A DNA stretch of 64,000 nucleotides from positions 1 to 64,000 of the forward strand of contig CALWSL010000002.1 of NCBI GenBank assembly GCA_944384205.1, given 5' to 3'. The stretch comes from an uncultured Acetatifactor sp. GTDB taxonomy: Bacteria > Bacillota > Clostridia > Lachnospirales > Lachnospiraceae. The notes under the pieces were generated by a model, which saw nothing but the letters and a program-made list of their open reading frames with translations, was not told where the DNA came from and ran no database searches. Shown here piece by piece: positions 37,008 through 46,104 of this stretch. How positions within the stretch are numbered: the stretch's first letter is position 1; every line of letters starts with the position of its first letter. The position numbers and the translations under genes were made by a program.

Positions 37008-37622
37008 TTACTCATATAAATATTTCTTTAACTCAACAAAATGAATGGATAGTCCATCTATTGTTTTAGACTTTACTGTATCATCCAGACAATACTCTAC
37101 TGCTTCATTACTGCCTTCAAAATCATATACAGTCACTACTTCCTTCAGCAAATCTACAATCCAATACTCCCTGACACCTGCTTCTCTATAAACCTTAAGT
37201 TTTCTCCTATAGTCCATTTCCTTACTGGAGGGAGACACAATTTCAATCACCCAGTCAGGTGCACCGTGGCAGCCCTTCTCATCCAATTTATCCCTCTTAC
37301 AGATAACAGAGATGTCCGGTTCCAGATAATTCTTATCATCCTGTTTGATAAACACACCGTATGGCGCCGGAACCACCCTGCATTTTCCGTTATTTTTTCT
37401 TATATAGTTGAAAATTTGATTTCCCAGCCAAATCTGTGTTTCCTGATGGGAAGTTGTAGGTGTCGCCATCATAAACATTTCCCCATCAATCAATTCTGCC
37501 CGCTCACCATCCGGCAATGCGAAAATATCCTCAATCGTATACATCTTTCCTCCCAAAACCAGCATATACCGCAATAAATATTGCAGATATGCTATCTCTC
37601 TTCTGTTGTTTATCTGCTCCAT
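37008..37622 (-). CDS. Uma2-family (DUF820) endonuclease-fold protein
   Basis: The protein has 204 residues, with a PD-(D/E)XK-like core: YTIEDIFALPDGERAELIDGEMFMMA, LEPDISVIC, and APDWVIEIVSPSSKEMDYRRKLKVYREAGVREYW. The D-(x)n-ExV-S pattern is the family hallmark. Activity is generally unproven. Two starts are plausible: the ATG at 37622 with AAGGAGG six bases upstream, and an in-frame ATG at 37544 with GGGAGG; the second matches the beginning of the conserved domain. The longer form is listed. It has a consensus promoter 130 bases upstream and is divergent from the exporter leader. Confidence 0.85.
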   Translation of the reverse strand: MEQINNRREIAYLQYLLRYMLVLGGKMYTIEDIFALPDGERAELIDGEMFMMATPTTSHQETQIWLGNQIFNYIRKNNGKCRVVPAPYGVFIKQDDKNYLEPDISVICKRDKLDEKGCHGAPDWVIEIVSPSSKEMDYRRKLKVYREAGVREYWIVDLLKEVVTVYDFEGSNEAVEYCLDDTVKSKTIDGLSIHFVELKKYLYE

Positions 37623-37756
37623 ATGTTTCCTCCTTTTCCGGCAGAGGTTCGATATGGATACACGCCTCCGCCACTATCATAATCATTTGAGTAAAGTGGC
37701 AGAAATTGCCCTGAATGTGCGATATGCACGCTACACTGATTACTCTTGATGAATTT

Positions 37757-37785
37757 ATTGTACACCTCTGCAATTATTCTGTCAA
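37757..37785 (-). promoter_or_regulatory. Promoter of the Uma2-family gene
   Basis: Minus strand TTGACA (37780-37785), 17 bases, TACAAT (37757-37762). It is back-to-back with the exporter leader promoter 49 bases away. The rest of the 37623-37938 gap shows nothing else. Confidence 0.78.
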
Positions 37786-37833
37786 CCAAAAAATAATAAA
37801 AAATAAACGCTACAACATTTTTTCAAAAACCAG

Positions 37834-37862
37834 TTGACATTTCCCAAAATTTGCCGTAATGT
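37834..37862 (+). promoter_or_regulatory. Promoter of the exporter leader transcript
   Basis: TTGACA (37834-37839), 17 bases, TAATGT (37857-37862). The transcript would start near 37869, run through the leader ORF and reach the attenuator about 220 bases later. Confidence 0.75.
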
Positions 37863-37938
37863 AGAGAATAGTCAATCATGCAAACGGCAAAGGTTTAGTC
37901 AGCCATAGCCAAAATAAGAAAGAAAAGGAGGTAACACT

Positions 37939-38025
37939 ATGATTAACGTAATGACTTATAGAACAAAATTGAATTTAGTTGTATCATATGCAGTTGCCTC
38001 AGGAGATATTTGCGGGAATCTATAG
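37939..38025 (+). CDS. 28-codon leader peptide of the multidrug exporter operon
   Basis: An ATG with an ideal AAAGGAGG seven bases upstream opens a 28-codon frame ending TAG. The peptide begins MINVMTYRTKLNLVV and ends SGDICGNL, with no resemblance to a functional protein. It lies between a consensus promoter and an intrinsic terminator, 170 bases before the exporter start. This architecture matches the BmrB leader of Bacillus subtilis bmrCD and other ribosome-sensing leaders of resistance genes, where ribosome progress on the short ORF decides whether the terminator forms. Codons 5-7 (37951-37958) can pair with the 5' arm of the terminator. Confidence 0.72.
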   Translation: MINVMTYRTKLNLVVSYAVASGDICGNL

Positions 38026-38089
38026 ATTGCTATTATCAATCTCATAAGTTCGTGCTTTAAGTCCATGGTGTCTGCCATGGGCTTTTTTT
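38024..38089 (+). promoter_or_regulatory. Transcription attenuator before the exporter genes
   Basis: The terminator hairpin is AGTCCATGG (38060-38068)/CCATGGGCT (38075-38083), with one G-U and a 6-base loop, followed by seven T. A smaller hairpin AGATTG/CAATCT (38024-38042) overlaps the leader stop codon. The 5' arm can instead pair, through 38058-38066, with 37951-37958 inside the leader ORF (8 bp, one bulged C). The exporter start is only 107 bases after the T run, so the exporter is made only when the terminator is read through. Confidence 0.7.
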
Positions 38090-38195
38090 GTTGCATTTTA
38101 ACCATGCAGTATCCTGCCCGATTAGGAATGGCATGACCGAATGTAACTTTTTTGCTCCTGAGCACTCATATCAATTTATCAAGGGAGGGTTTTAC

Positions 38196-39947
38196 TTGAA
38201 AAAAATATCCACTTACATCAAAGAACATATCTGGGCGTATCTGGGGGCGGTTCTGTGCCTGACCATCGGCGTTGCGCTTGATATGCTCTCTCCCCAACTG
38301 ACCAAACGAATTGTTGATGAGGTCATCGGGGAAGGCAATCTGCCGTTACTGAAATATCTGCTGGCGGGAATCCTGGCCGTAGGACTCGGCAGATGTGTTT
38401 TCATGTATCTCAAAGAATATACCTTTGACATCGTCGGGTCCAAAATCAGCTCCGAAATGCGCAAGGATTTATTTCACCATCTGCAGGGCTTATCCGCATC
38501 CTTTTATGATAAAAATAACACCGGTGAGCTGATGGCAAGGGTAAAGGACGACATTGACCGCATCTGGGACGGACTGGGCTTTGTGGGAATGCTTTTGATT
38601 GAAGTGGTGATACATACCACAATGGTGCTTACCTGTATGTACCGCTTAAACTGGAAAATAGCGCTCATCCCCACAGCCGCCATTCTTTTCTGCGGTACAC
38701 TGGCTATTGTACTGGAAAGAAAACTGGACAAAATCTACGAGGAAATCAGTGAGGAAAACGCGAAGCTGAATACGGTGGCAGAGGAAAATCTGGCAGGGGT
38801 CCGCACCGTCAAGGCTTTTGCAAGGGAAAAATTCGAGATTAAAAAGTTTCTCTCTCACAACAAACGCTATTATGAATTAAACATGGAACAGTCCAGGGTT
38901 TTTGTCAAATACCACCCGCTGTTTACGCTGGTGACAAAGCTCCTTCCGCTGTCCGTACTGCTGACAGGCGGTTATCTGGTTATCCAGGGAGAATTTTCAT
39001 TGGGATCCCTCAGCGCCTTTATTGAGTATTCCATGAATATTGTATGGCCCATGGAGATGCTGGGCTGGCTTACCAACAGCTTTTCCGCTGCTGTCGCCTC
39101 CAACCGGAAGTTAAAGAAAATTTATGCGGAAAGCTCCGAAATCATAGAAGCGGACAATCCGGTTATTCTGGATAACGTACAGGGAAAAATTACCTTTCAA
39201 AACGTGGGATTTATACGCGATAATACAGAAATTTTACAGAATATCAGTTTTGAGATTGCCCCCGGTGCCACGCTGGGCATTATGGGCGCCACAGGCTCCG
39301 GCAAAACCTCCATCATCCAACTGCTGCAGCGTCTTTATGACTGCACGCAAGGAACTATCCTTCTGGATGATGTGGATATCCGCAAGCTTTCCTTAAAGCA
39401 ACTGCGGGGAAATATTTCCATGGTAATGCAGGATGTGTTTCTGTTTTCTGACACGATAAGCGACAATGTCCGTTTGGGCAAGCGGGACTCCGTATCCTTT
39501 GAACAGGTGAAAGCTGCTTCCCATGCGGCGCAGGCAGGCTCTTTCATTGAAAAGCTGGAATCCGGCTATGACACCATTATCGGCGAGCGGGGCGTCGGAC
39601 TGTCCGGAGGACAGAAACAGCGTATCAGCATTGCCCGCGCCCTTGCAAAGCAAAATCCCATTTTAATTATGGATGATTCCACTTCCGCCCTTGATATGGA
39701 AACGGAACACATGATTCAGGAAACGCTGCGGAAATTTTCCGGCACCACCAAGCTTATCATTGCCCACAGAATCAGTGCGGTGCGCCATGCAGACGAAATC
39801 ATTTTTCTGGAAAACGGACATATTGCAGAACGCGGTACCCATGAAACACTGATGGCGCAAAAAGGACTTTACTATGAAACATATATGGCTCAATATGGAG
39901 CATTTGCTCCGGGAACATTGATTCCGGAAGCAGCCACGATACAATAA
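38196..39947 (+). CDS. Heterodimeric multidrug ABC exporter subunit with degenerate Walker B (BmrC-like)
   Basis: The 583-residue half transporter has six helices (about 1-310) and one nucleotide-binding domain (Walker A GATGSGKTS, signature LSGGQKQRISIARAL). In the Walker B region IMDDSTSALD, Asp replaces the catalytic Glu, as in the degenerate half of heterodimeric exporters such as BmrC or TM287. The start is TTG at 38196 with AAGGGAGG six bases upstream; an upstream ATG in frame lies inside the attenuator region and would add 36 unrelated residues. It is followed after 13 bases by its partner. Likely substrates are drugs that inhibit translation, inferred from the leader. Confidence 0.88.
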   Translation: MKKISTYIKEHIWAYLGAVLCLTIGVALDMLSPQLTKRIVDEVIGEGNLPLLKYLLAGILAVGLGRCVFMYLKEYTFDIVGSKISSEMRKDLFHHLQGLSASFYDKNNTGELMARVKDDIDRIWDGLGFVGMLLIEVVIHTTMVLTCMYRLNWKIALIPTAAILFCGTLAIVLERKLDKIYEEISEENAKLNTVAEENLAGVRTVKAFAREKFEIKKFLSHNKRYYELNMEQSRVFVKYHPLFTLVTKLLPLSVLLTGGYLVIQGEFSLGSLSAFIEYSMNIVWPMEMLGWLTNSFSAAVASNRKLKKIYAESSEIIEADNPVILDNVQGKITFQNVGFIRDNTEILQNISFEIAPGATLGIMGATGSGKTSIIQLLQRLYDCTQGTILLDDVDIRKLSLKQLRGNISMVMQDVFLFSDTISDNVRLGKRDSVSFEQVKAASHAAQAGSFIEKLESGYDTIIGERGVGLSGGQKQRISIARALAKQNPILIMDDSTSALDMETEHMIQETLRKFSGTTKLIIAHRISAVRHADEIIFLENGHIAERGTHETLMAQKGLYYETYMAQYGAFAPGTLIPEAATIQ

Positions 39948-39960
39948 GGAGGTGTTTTAC

Positions 39961-41742
39961 ATGCCTATGAATTCCTTCAAGGAGGATGAAAAGAGCACGG
40001 AAGCCGGCAGCCTGAAAACACTGCTCCGCCTCTTTTCCTATCTTTTATCCTACAAAAAGGAAATTATCTTTGTATTATTCATTATGGCATACTGCGTAGC
40101 GGTATCTCTGATTAATCCACTGATTATTGAGTCTGCCATTGATGATTATATCGGAATGAAAAATTTTACGGGACTGTGGAAGCTTATTTTAATCGCTTTC
40201 GTCCTGAATGTTACCATGGTATTATTGATTAAGCTGCGTATGCACATCATGAACAGGGTATGCAACAGTATCCTGATGACCATCAGACAGGAGCTGTACA
40301 CACATATTCAGACACTGGATTTTCATTTTTTTGACAGCCGTCCTACCGGAAAAATTCTTTCCCGCATCATCGGCGATATCAATTCCCTCAAGGAGGTGCT
40401 GTCAAACTTTGTTACTACCTTGATTCCCGACTTTGTGACCATCTGCGCCGTCGTTGGTATCATGGTTTGGAAAAATCCCGGACTGACAGCAGCCTCCCTG
40501 TGTTCCCTGCCCCTTATGATACTGGGCATGTGGGTCATCCAGATATATTCCCACAAGAGATGGCAGATATTCCGCAAAAAAGCTGCCAATCTCAACGCCT
40601 TTGTCCATGAGGATTTGTCAGGTATGCGGGTGATTCAAAGCTTTACTGCCGAGGAAGAGACCAACCATACCTTCCTGCAGCTTGTAAACGAGCACCGAAC
40701 CGCTTACGCCAACGCAGTCCGCTTAAACGATGCCATCGGTTCTGTTATTGACTTGTGCTGGGGTATCGGCTGCGCGATGCTGTACTACACCGGTATTGTA
40801 ATTATCGGCATTGACATTGTATCTATAGGTACGCTGATTGCCTTTGGAAGCTATATCAACATGTTCTGGCAGCCGATTATGAATCTGAGCAATTTTTACA
40901 ATCAGATTATTACAAATATCGCTGCCGCAGAGCGTATATTTGAGGTACTGGATACCCCGCCCGAAATCACGGATGCACGCGCCATTACTGATATGCCGGA
41001 TGTAAAGGGAGCTGTTACCTTTGAAAATGTAACCTTTGCCTATTCAGACGCTCCAAATGTAAAGGTGCTGGAAAACGTAAGCTTTGACATCAAACCGGGG
41101 CAGACCATTGCTCTGGTCGGTCCTACCGGCGCGGGGAAAACCACGATTGTAAACCTTATCAGCCGCTTTTACAATGCCACCGAAGGACGTGTCCTGATTG
41201 ACGGATATGATGTGCAGGAAGTCACTTTGGAGTCCCTGCGCTCACAGATGGGTATTATGACACAGGACAATTTCCTGTTTACCGGAACGGTCAAGGACAA
41301 TATCCGCTATGGCAAGCTGGATGCTACCGATGAGGAAATCATCACTGCCGCCAAAGCAGTAGGCGCCCACGATTTTATCATGAAGCTGGAAAATGGATAC
41401 GACACTGTGCTTTCCGAGCGGGGCGGCGGTCTGTCCATCGGTCAGAAGCAGCTTCTCGCCTTTGCCCGCACCTTCGTGTCCATGCCGCGAATCCTCATCT
41501 TAGATGAAGCGACCTCCAGCATTGATACCAAAACAGAGCTGCTGGTACAGCAGGGCATTCAGACACTGCTCACGGGACGTACCTCCTTTGTCATCGCTCA
41601 CAGACTTTCCACGATTCAGAAAGCCGACAGGATATTTGTCATAGATAAAGGCGGTATCCTTGAGGAAGGAACCGCCAGCGAACTGCTTGCCAAAAAGGGC
41701 ATCTATTATAAACTTTATATGGCACAGTTTGGAACCGTATAG
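39961..41742 (+). CDS. Heterodimeric multidrug ABC exporter subunit with intact Walker B (BmrD-like)
   Basis: The 593-residue half transporter has six helices and an ATPase domain (Walker A GPTGAGKTT, Walker B LILDEATSSID with the catalytic Glu, switch His in IAHRLST). Its signature is altered to LSIGQKQ. The intact Glu here and intact LSGGQ in the partner together make one complete ATP site, and the other site is degenerate, the expected pattern for a heterodimer. The ATG at 39961 is eight bases after an AAGGAGG that overlaps the stop of the first subunit; an in-frame GTG nine bases earlier lies inside that ribosome site. Confidence 0.92.
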   Translation: MPMNSFKEDEKSTEAGSLKTLLRLFSYLLSYKKEIIFVLFIMAYCVAVSLINPLIIESAIDDYIGMKNFTGLWKLILIAFVLNVTMVLLIKLRMHIMNRVCNSILMTIRQELYTHIQTLDFHFFDSRPTGKILSRIIGDINSLKEVLSNFVTTLIPDFVTICAVVGIMVWKNPGLTAASLCSLPLMILGMWVIQIYSHKRWQIFRKKAANLNAFVHEDLSGMRVIQSFTAEEETNHTFLQLVNEHRTAYANAVRLNDAIGSVIDLCWGIGCAMLYYTGIVIIGIDIVSIGTLIAFGSYINMFWQPIMNLSNFYNQIITNIAAAERIFEVLDTPPEITDARAITDMPDVKGAVTFENVTFAYSDAPNVKVLENVSFDIKPGQTIALVGPTGAGKTTIVNLISRFYNATEGRVLIDGYDVQEVTLESLRSQMGIMTQDNFLFTGTVKDNIRYGKLDATDEEIITAAKAVGAHDFIMKLENGYDTVLSERGGGLSIGQKQLLAFARTFVSMPRILILDEATSSIDTKTELLVQQGIQTLLTGRTSFVIAHRLSTIQKADRIFVIDKGGILEEGTASELLAKKGIYYKLYMAQFGTV

Positions 41743-41761
41743 AGCCGGGCAAATTACATCC

Positions 41762-42406
41762 TTAGTACATTATCATGCAGACCAGTTCGCCGTCCTCCAC
41801 TGATATGGTGGCGGATTCCCCGATGAACTCGTTGCTGATACCGATTGGAAAATCATTGGTCATGGTGTAATGATTCAGTGGATATTTCATTCCCTGAATC
41901 GTTACACCATTTGCCTGTTTTCCAAGAGAAAATAAGGACAAATATCCCTCCATGCTCTTTTGAAACTGTACCGATTCATTCTGTAACACCAAAATCATTC
42001 CCGTTCCGTCCAGCAGATACCCTGTGGCGCCATGGTTTTTCAAATACAGCAGGCACTGGATATTGGCAAAGGTATGGTCAAATCGTCCGCCTGTTCCCGC
42101 ATAGATTCTAAAATCCTGATATCCCAGTTTTAGTCCATGCTTTAATGCCATCAGCATATCGGTATCGTCTTTTTCCGGTGTAAGTTCCATAATACGCTCC
42201 GGAATCTGTTCCTTTAACTGCGCAATGGCTTCTTTCTCTTTCTCACTAAGCGAATCAAAGTCACCTATAATGACGTCCGGCTCCACGCCCAGAATGCCGC
42301 AATAACTCAGTCCGCCATCCACTGCGATGCAGTAGTCTTCTTCTTCCACGGTAATCTCGCCCATCGTCAGGTCGCCCGCGCCGATTACGATACATTTTCC
42401 GCTCAT
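41762..42406 (-). CDS. thiN: Thiamine pyrophosphokinase
   Basis: The 214-residue enzyme transfers pyrophosphate from ATP to thiamine. Family motifs are VDGGLSYC, IIGDFDSLS, EKDDTDMLMALKHGL and GGRFDHTFANIQCL. Length is normal. It is alone here, convergent with the exporter genes with only 19 bases between, and has its own promoter. No TPP riboswitch is visible in the 96 bases upstream. The usual neighbours rsgA and rpe are not in the window. Confidence 0.93.
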   Translation of the reverse strand: MSGKCIVIGAGDLTMGEITVEEEDYCIAVDGGLSYCGILGVEPDVIIGDFDSLSEKEKEAIAQLKEQIPERIMELTPEKDDTDMLMALKHGLKLGYQDFRIYAGTGGRFDHTFANIQCLLYLKNHGATGYLLDGTGMILVLQNESVQFQKSMEGYLSLFSLGKQANGVTIQGMKYPLNHYTMTNDFPIGISNEFIGESATISVEDGELVCMIMY

Positions 42407-42450
42407 TTATACCGCTCCTTATTTTACTTATTACAATTTAATACAAGGGA

Positions 42451-42480
42451 AGTATAACATAAACTGTAAAATATTGTCCA
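42451..42480 (-). promoter_or_regulatory. Promoter of thiN
   Basis: Minus strand TGGACA (42475-42480), 18 bases, TATACT (42451-42456), about 45 bases before the ATG. Confidence 0.65.
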
Positions 42481-42502
42481 TAAGCTGTCTATGCGCAGAA
42501 CC

Positions 42503-44645
42503 CTATAACTGACTTCTCACTGTCTTTGCTGCTTCCACCAGATTTTTCAGACTGGCATCTGTTTCCAAAACCCCCTGGTTTTCAATCCGCAATCCGGATT
42601 CACCCACAGCTTTTCTTTATCAATTTTCGTAAGCATTGTTTTTAATGCCGTCACAACCTCTTCCACCGACGGCACTCTCGGAGAATGGATATCGTATACG
42701 CCCGGTCCCACTTCCGTTTCAAAATTGCTTTCCTGAATCGCATCAAGAATTGTCAGCTTGGAACGGGAAGCCTCAAAGGATATGACATCCGCATCCATGT
42801 TATCAATATCTTTGATAATATCATTAAATTCGCTGTACCAGTCGCTTTTTCTAATGGGCAATTTTTCCTTTAATGCCGCTTCGTCAATCTGAATCATGCG
42901 GATGCCGGCTTTTTCCAAGTCAAGCACCTCATCCCTGATTGCAATGCCAATCTGATATGCCATCTCCTTTAAGCTGATATCCTCCCGTGGGAATGACCAG
43001 TTGAGAATGGTAACCGGACCCGTCAGCATTCCTTTGACAGGCTTCTTTGTCAAACTTTGTGCATAAACGGAATACCTTACCGTAATCGGGGCAATTCTCT
43101 TTACATCACCGAATATAATCGGCGGCTTTACGCATCTGGTTCCATAGGACTGAACCCATGCTCTCTCTGTGAACACATAGCCGGACAGGTTTTCCCCGAA
43201 AAATTCCACCATGTCATTTCTCTCATATTCGCCATGTACTAAAACATCAATTCCTATCTGCTCCTGCTTTTCAATACATTCCCTGATAAACGCATATACC
43301 TGCTTATCGTATGCCGCCTTATCAATGTCCCCTTTTCGGTAACTGCTGCGGTTTTTCTTTACCTCCCGGGTCTGAGGGAAGGAGCCGATTGTAGTGGTGG
43401 GAAGTACGGGCAGTCCAAACACTGATTTTTGCAGCCTTTGTCTTTCGGCGCGCTCAGGCAGTCTGATAAAATCCTTTTCCGATAAAGAAGCAACTCTTTT
43501 GTTTACCTCCGCATCCTGGAACAATCTTTCCCGGGCAAAGATTTTCTGATTGTCCACATATTCCTTTTGCCTTCCCCAGTCATCACATTCCGTCAATGTG
43601 CCAAGCTCCTGTAATTCCTGCAGCTTTTCTGCGGCAAAAACAAAATGCTGCTTTACCTCCTCCTTCAGACTGCTTTCATTTTCCAGGGTGTAAGGTACAT
43701 GCAGTAACGAACAGGAGGTGGATAAAACAATTTGCGCTGCGTATTGTTTTAACTCTTCCAGTGTCTTTAATGTCTTTTCGTAATTACATTTCCAGATATT
43801 TTTTCCGTTTACCAGACCTGCAAACAGCGCCTTCTCTTTCGGAAAACCATATTTTTCAATTAATTCCTTTGTCCTTTTCCCTTCCAGAAAATCCAGTCCG
43901 ATTCCGTCAAAATCCAGTGCAATAATATTTTCATAGCAGTCTCTCACATCCCCGAAATAGGTCTGTAACAAAACCTTCAGACTTCCCTTCTCTGTCAAAA
44001 TCTGCTGATATAAGGTTTCAAAAAGGCAGATATCCTCTTTTGTCAAATCTGTCACAAGCGCAGGTTCATCAAACTGAATCCACTCCGCCCTAAGTTATTG
44101 AACCGGTCCAAAATTTCTTTATATGCGCATATCATGGAATCAACATAGTCCTTAGCAGTTTTATCCTCCTGGTATTCTGCAAGCTTTAAAAATGTAAATG
44201 CACCTATCAATACCGGCTTAGTCTGTAATCCCAGATTCCTTGCTTCCCCATACTCCTGGAAGGTTTTATTCCCGTTCAGCTTGATCTCCGCACCCGCTTC
44301 TATCTCCGGTACAAGGTAATGATAATTGGTGTTAAACCATTTTTTCATGGCAAGGGCAGGAGTATCTCCGGCTTTTCCCTGATATCCCCTCGCCATTGCA
44401 AAATAGGTATCTATTTCATTTAAACCAAGATTTCTATAGCGCTCCGGTACTATATTTAATAAAACTGCTGTATCAAGCATGTTATCATAAAAGGAAAAAT
44501 CATTAGATGAAATATACTGTATTCCGAATTGTCTCTGCCATTCCCAATGCTCCTTCCGTAACTCTTTTGCTGTTTCCAATAATTCTTTTCGGTCGGTTTC
44601 CCCACGAAAATATTTCTCAGAAACAAACTTTAACTCTCTCATCCA
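42503..44645 (-). pseudogene. metE: Decayed cobalamin-independent methionine synthase (metE)
   Basis: Homology to MetE runs through two reading frames. (1) The first about 17 residues, including the conserved GYPRIG start, are missing; homology begins at RELKFVSEKYF, fused to a lysR fragment. (2) Near 44088 a lost G shifts the frame: one frame ends NNLGRSGF..., while the continuation [19 protein letters not shown] is one frame over. (3) Near 42836-42840 the sequence jumps from RKSDW to YSEFND, an in-frame loss of about 30 codons that removes the zinc-ligand segment containing His-x-Cys. (4) Near 42571 a G run is one short, so the natural end ([17 protein letters not shown]...SQL, stop 42503-42505) is out of frame. 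The late Cys in NPDCG remains. It cannot make active enzyme. Confidence 0.9.
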
Positions 44646-44964
44646 CAAAAGCATTTACCGCAAAGGAGTAATGCTGACACGACACCGAGAATTTAGGACT
44701 CTGCTCCCGTTTATTTAAGAATTTTTCTTCCAGCAGACTTGTCTGCTCCAAGACCTGTCTTGCGTAGGACAAAAAGACGTCCCCTTCATTGGAAACGGTT
44801 ACTCCCTTGTTCGTGCGGTTAAAAATTGTTATCTGCATTTCCTTTTCCAGTTCATGAATGGCATTCGTAAGACTGGGTTGAGAAATAAACAGCCTTTTTG
44901 CCGCTTCCGTAATATTTCCTGTCTCCGCCACTGTCACAATGTATCTTAGTTGTTGTAATGTCAC
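44617..44964 (-). pseudogene. Truncated LysR-family regulator fused to metE remnant
   Basis: The N-terminal winged helix-turn-helix of a LysR regulator is complete (LRYIVTVAETGNITEAAKRL, SQPSLTNAIHELEKE). The effector domain stops after SVSCQHYSFAVNAFVDE, about residue 108 of an expected 290-300. At that point, near 44640, the DNA continues as metE. A deletion removed the rest of lysR, the intergenic region and the metE start. The remaining 115-residue frame could still be translated as a DNA-binding fragment, but lacks an effector domain. Confidence 0.88.
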
Positions 44965-45008
44965 TTGTACCCTGCCCTTCTATAATAGTAAATACAAATC
45001 CTGATTTT

Positions 45009-45425
45009 CTATAAATCCTCAACGTCAATTACCCGAAATCCATTCTCCGCAAGCAATCTGGCGAAGATTCCCTGACCCGCTATCTTCTTCCCCGAAAAGG
45101 TTCCGTCATAAACCTGTTTCACGCCGCAGCTGGGACTGCGGGACTGCAATATCACAAGGTCCACATTCCCTTCTTTCGCCAATTTGAGTCCCTTCATGGC
45201 TCCTGCTCTAAATTCCTTATCTACACTTCTTCCGTCATTTGCCGTAACAACGCCCTTAACAATTTCTGCCGGAAGCCTTGGTATGGACAAACCGCCTAAA
45301 ACCTCAGGACATACCGGAATTACCTCATGCCCTTTCAGATAATGTAATACCTTTTCCGACAAATTATTGCCGCCATTATATTTACAGTTTTCGCCCAGCA
45401 GACAGGCGCTGACCATTATCTTCAA
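45009..45425 (-). CDS. DUF523 family protein
   Basis: The 138-residue cytoplasmic protein has conserved Cys motifs: VSACLLGENCKYNGGNN at the start, PVCPEVLGGLSIPRLPAEI, and QSRSPSCGVKQVYDGTFSG. These are the DUF523 hallmarks, suggesting metal or cluster binding. Biochemical function is unknown. Length is normal for the single-domain form. It has no obvious operon partner; the neighbouring lysR fragment starts 45 bases downstream. Confidence 0.88.
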   Translation of the reverse strand: MKIMVSACLLGENCKYNGGNNLSEKVLHYLKGHEVIPVCPEVLGGLSIPRLPAEIVKGVVTANDGRSVDKEFRAGAMKGLKLAKEGNVDLVILQSRSPSCGVKQVYDGTFSGKKIAGQGIFARLLAENGFRVIDVEDL

Positions 45426-45638
45426 ATTTCATCCCTCCACAAATATCATGCCGTTTCCAACGGAAACTGCCCGAAATCTTCAATCCGTCTAAAAATATAA
45501 CATAGCCCGCTGCATAATTCTACTAATTTAAAAAAGTTTAAAAAAGCATTCCCTTTCGACACCCTACATCCCAACAAAAATTTATGTTATAATAAGCCTG
45601 TAACATCCCTAATAGAATTCAATTATTGGAGAACAAAA

Positions 45639-46067
45639 ATGCAACCTACTTCTTACCTGTATCTGACCCAGGCAGAGGCAAAACGTCTGCAAATCCTGGA
45701 AAAACGCTACCGCAAGACAGCCCGTGACACCTTCACTGCAAGAGTCGCTTATTATCATCCGTTTACGGGCGGAAATTATACCTCCATCACCATCCGCGAC
45801 CAGAAAAGCCGCTGGGGAAGCTGTTCCTCCCGGGGCACCCTCTCCTTCAATTACCGTCTTGTGTTCGCTCCGCCCAAAGTGCTGGACTATGTGGTGGTGC
45901 ATGAGCTTTGTCATCTGACCCACATGAATCACTCCAAAGATTTTTGGAATATGGTAGAAACGATTCTGCCGGAATACAAAGTTTACAAATCCTGGCTTCG
46001 CGAACATGGGCAGGAGCTAAATTTAATTAACTATCTGGAAAAACAGGGCATTCCCATCAAAATGTAG
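45639..46067 (+). CDS. YgjP-like (DUF45) metal-dependent hydrolase, short form
   Basis: The 142-residue protein has the conserved IRDQKSRWGSCSSRGTLSFN and the zinc-protease-like VVHELCHLTHMNHSKDFW (HExxH). These are hallmarks of the YgjP/DUF45 M48-like family. It is much shorter than the usual about 230 residues because the N-terminal beta domain is missing; only the metallo core is kept. The ATG has TTGGAG eight bases upstream, and a TATAAT lies at 45588-45593, so the short form seems genuine. The stop codon lies inside the loop of the terminator hairpin. Confidence 0.85.
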   Translation: MQPTSYLYLTQAEAKRLQILEKRYRKTARDTFTARVAYYHPFTGGNYTSITIRDQKSRWGSCSSRGTLSFNYRLVFAPPKVLDYVVVHELCHLTHMNHSKDFWNMVETILPEYKVYKSWLREHGQELNLINYLEKQGIPIKM

Positions 46068-46082
46068 GAATGCCCTGTTTTT
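46043..46082. terminator. Bidirectional terminator between convergent genes
   Basis: Stem ACAGGGCATTCC (46043-46054)/GGAATGCCCTGT (46067-46078), 12 bp perfect, 12-base loop, with five T on the plus strand and five on the minus strand. The 5' arm is coding sequence of the YgjP-like gene. Confidence 0.9.
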
Positions 46083-46104
46083 ATTGACCATTCTTTTCTT
46101 TTAC

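Noticed and set aside
37531..37773. An 80-codon minus-strand frame upstream of the Uma2 gene
   Set aside because: It overlaps the Uma2 start and promoter, lacks a ribosome site and has no coding features.
42407..42502. TPP riboswitch upstream of thiN
   Set aside because: The gap is too short and lacks the conserved CTGAGA and GAAC-type elements.
42571..44094. Explaining the metE frame changes as sequencing errors only
   Set aside because: The same gene also has a missing start, a fusion to lysR and an internal deletion of the zinc-ligand region.
44965..45008. S-box or T-box upstream of the lysR-metE remnant
   Set aside because: Only about 44 bases separate the genes and no leader structure fits.
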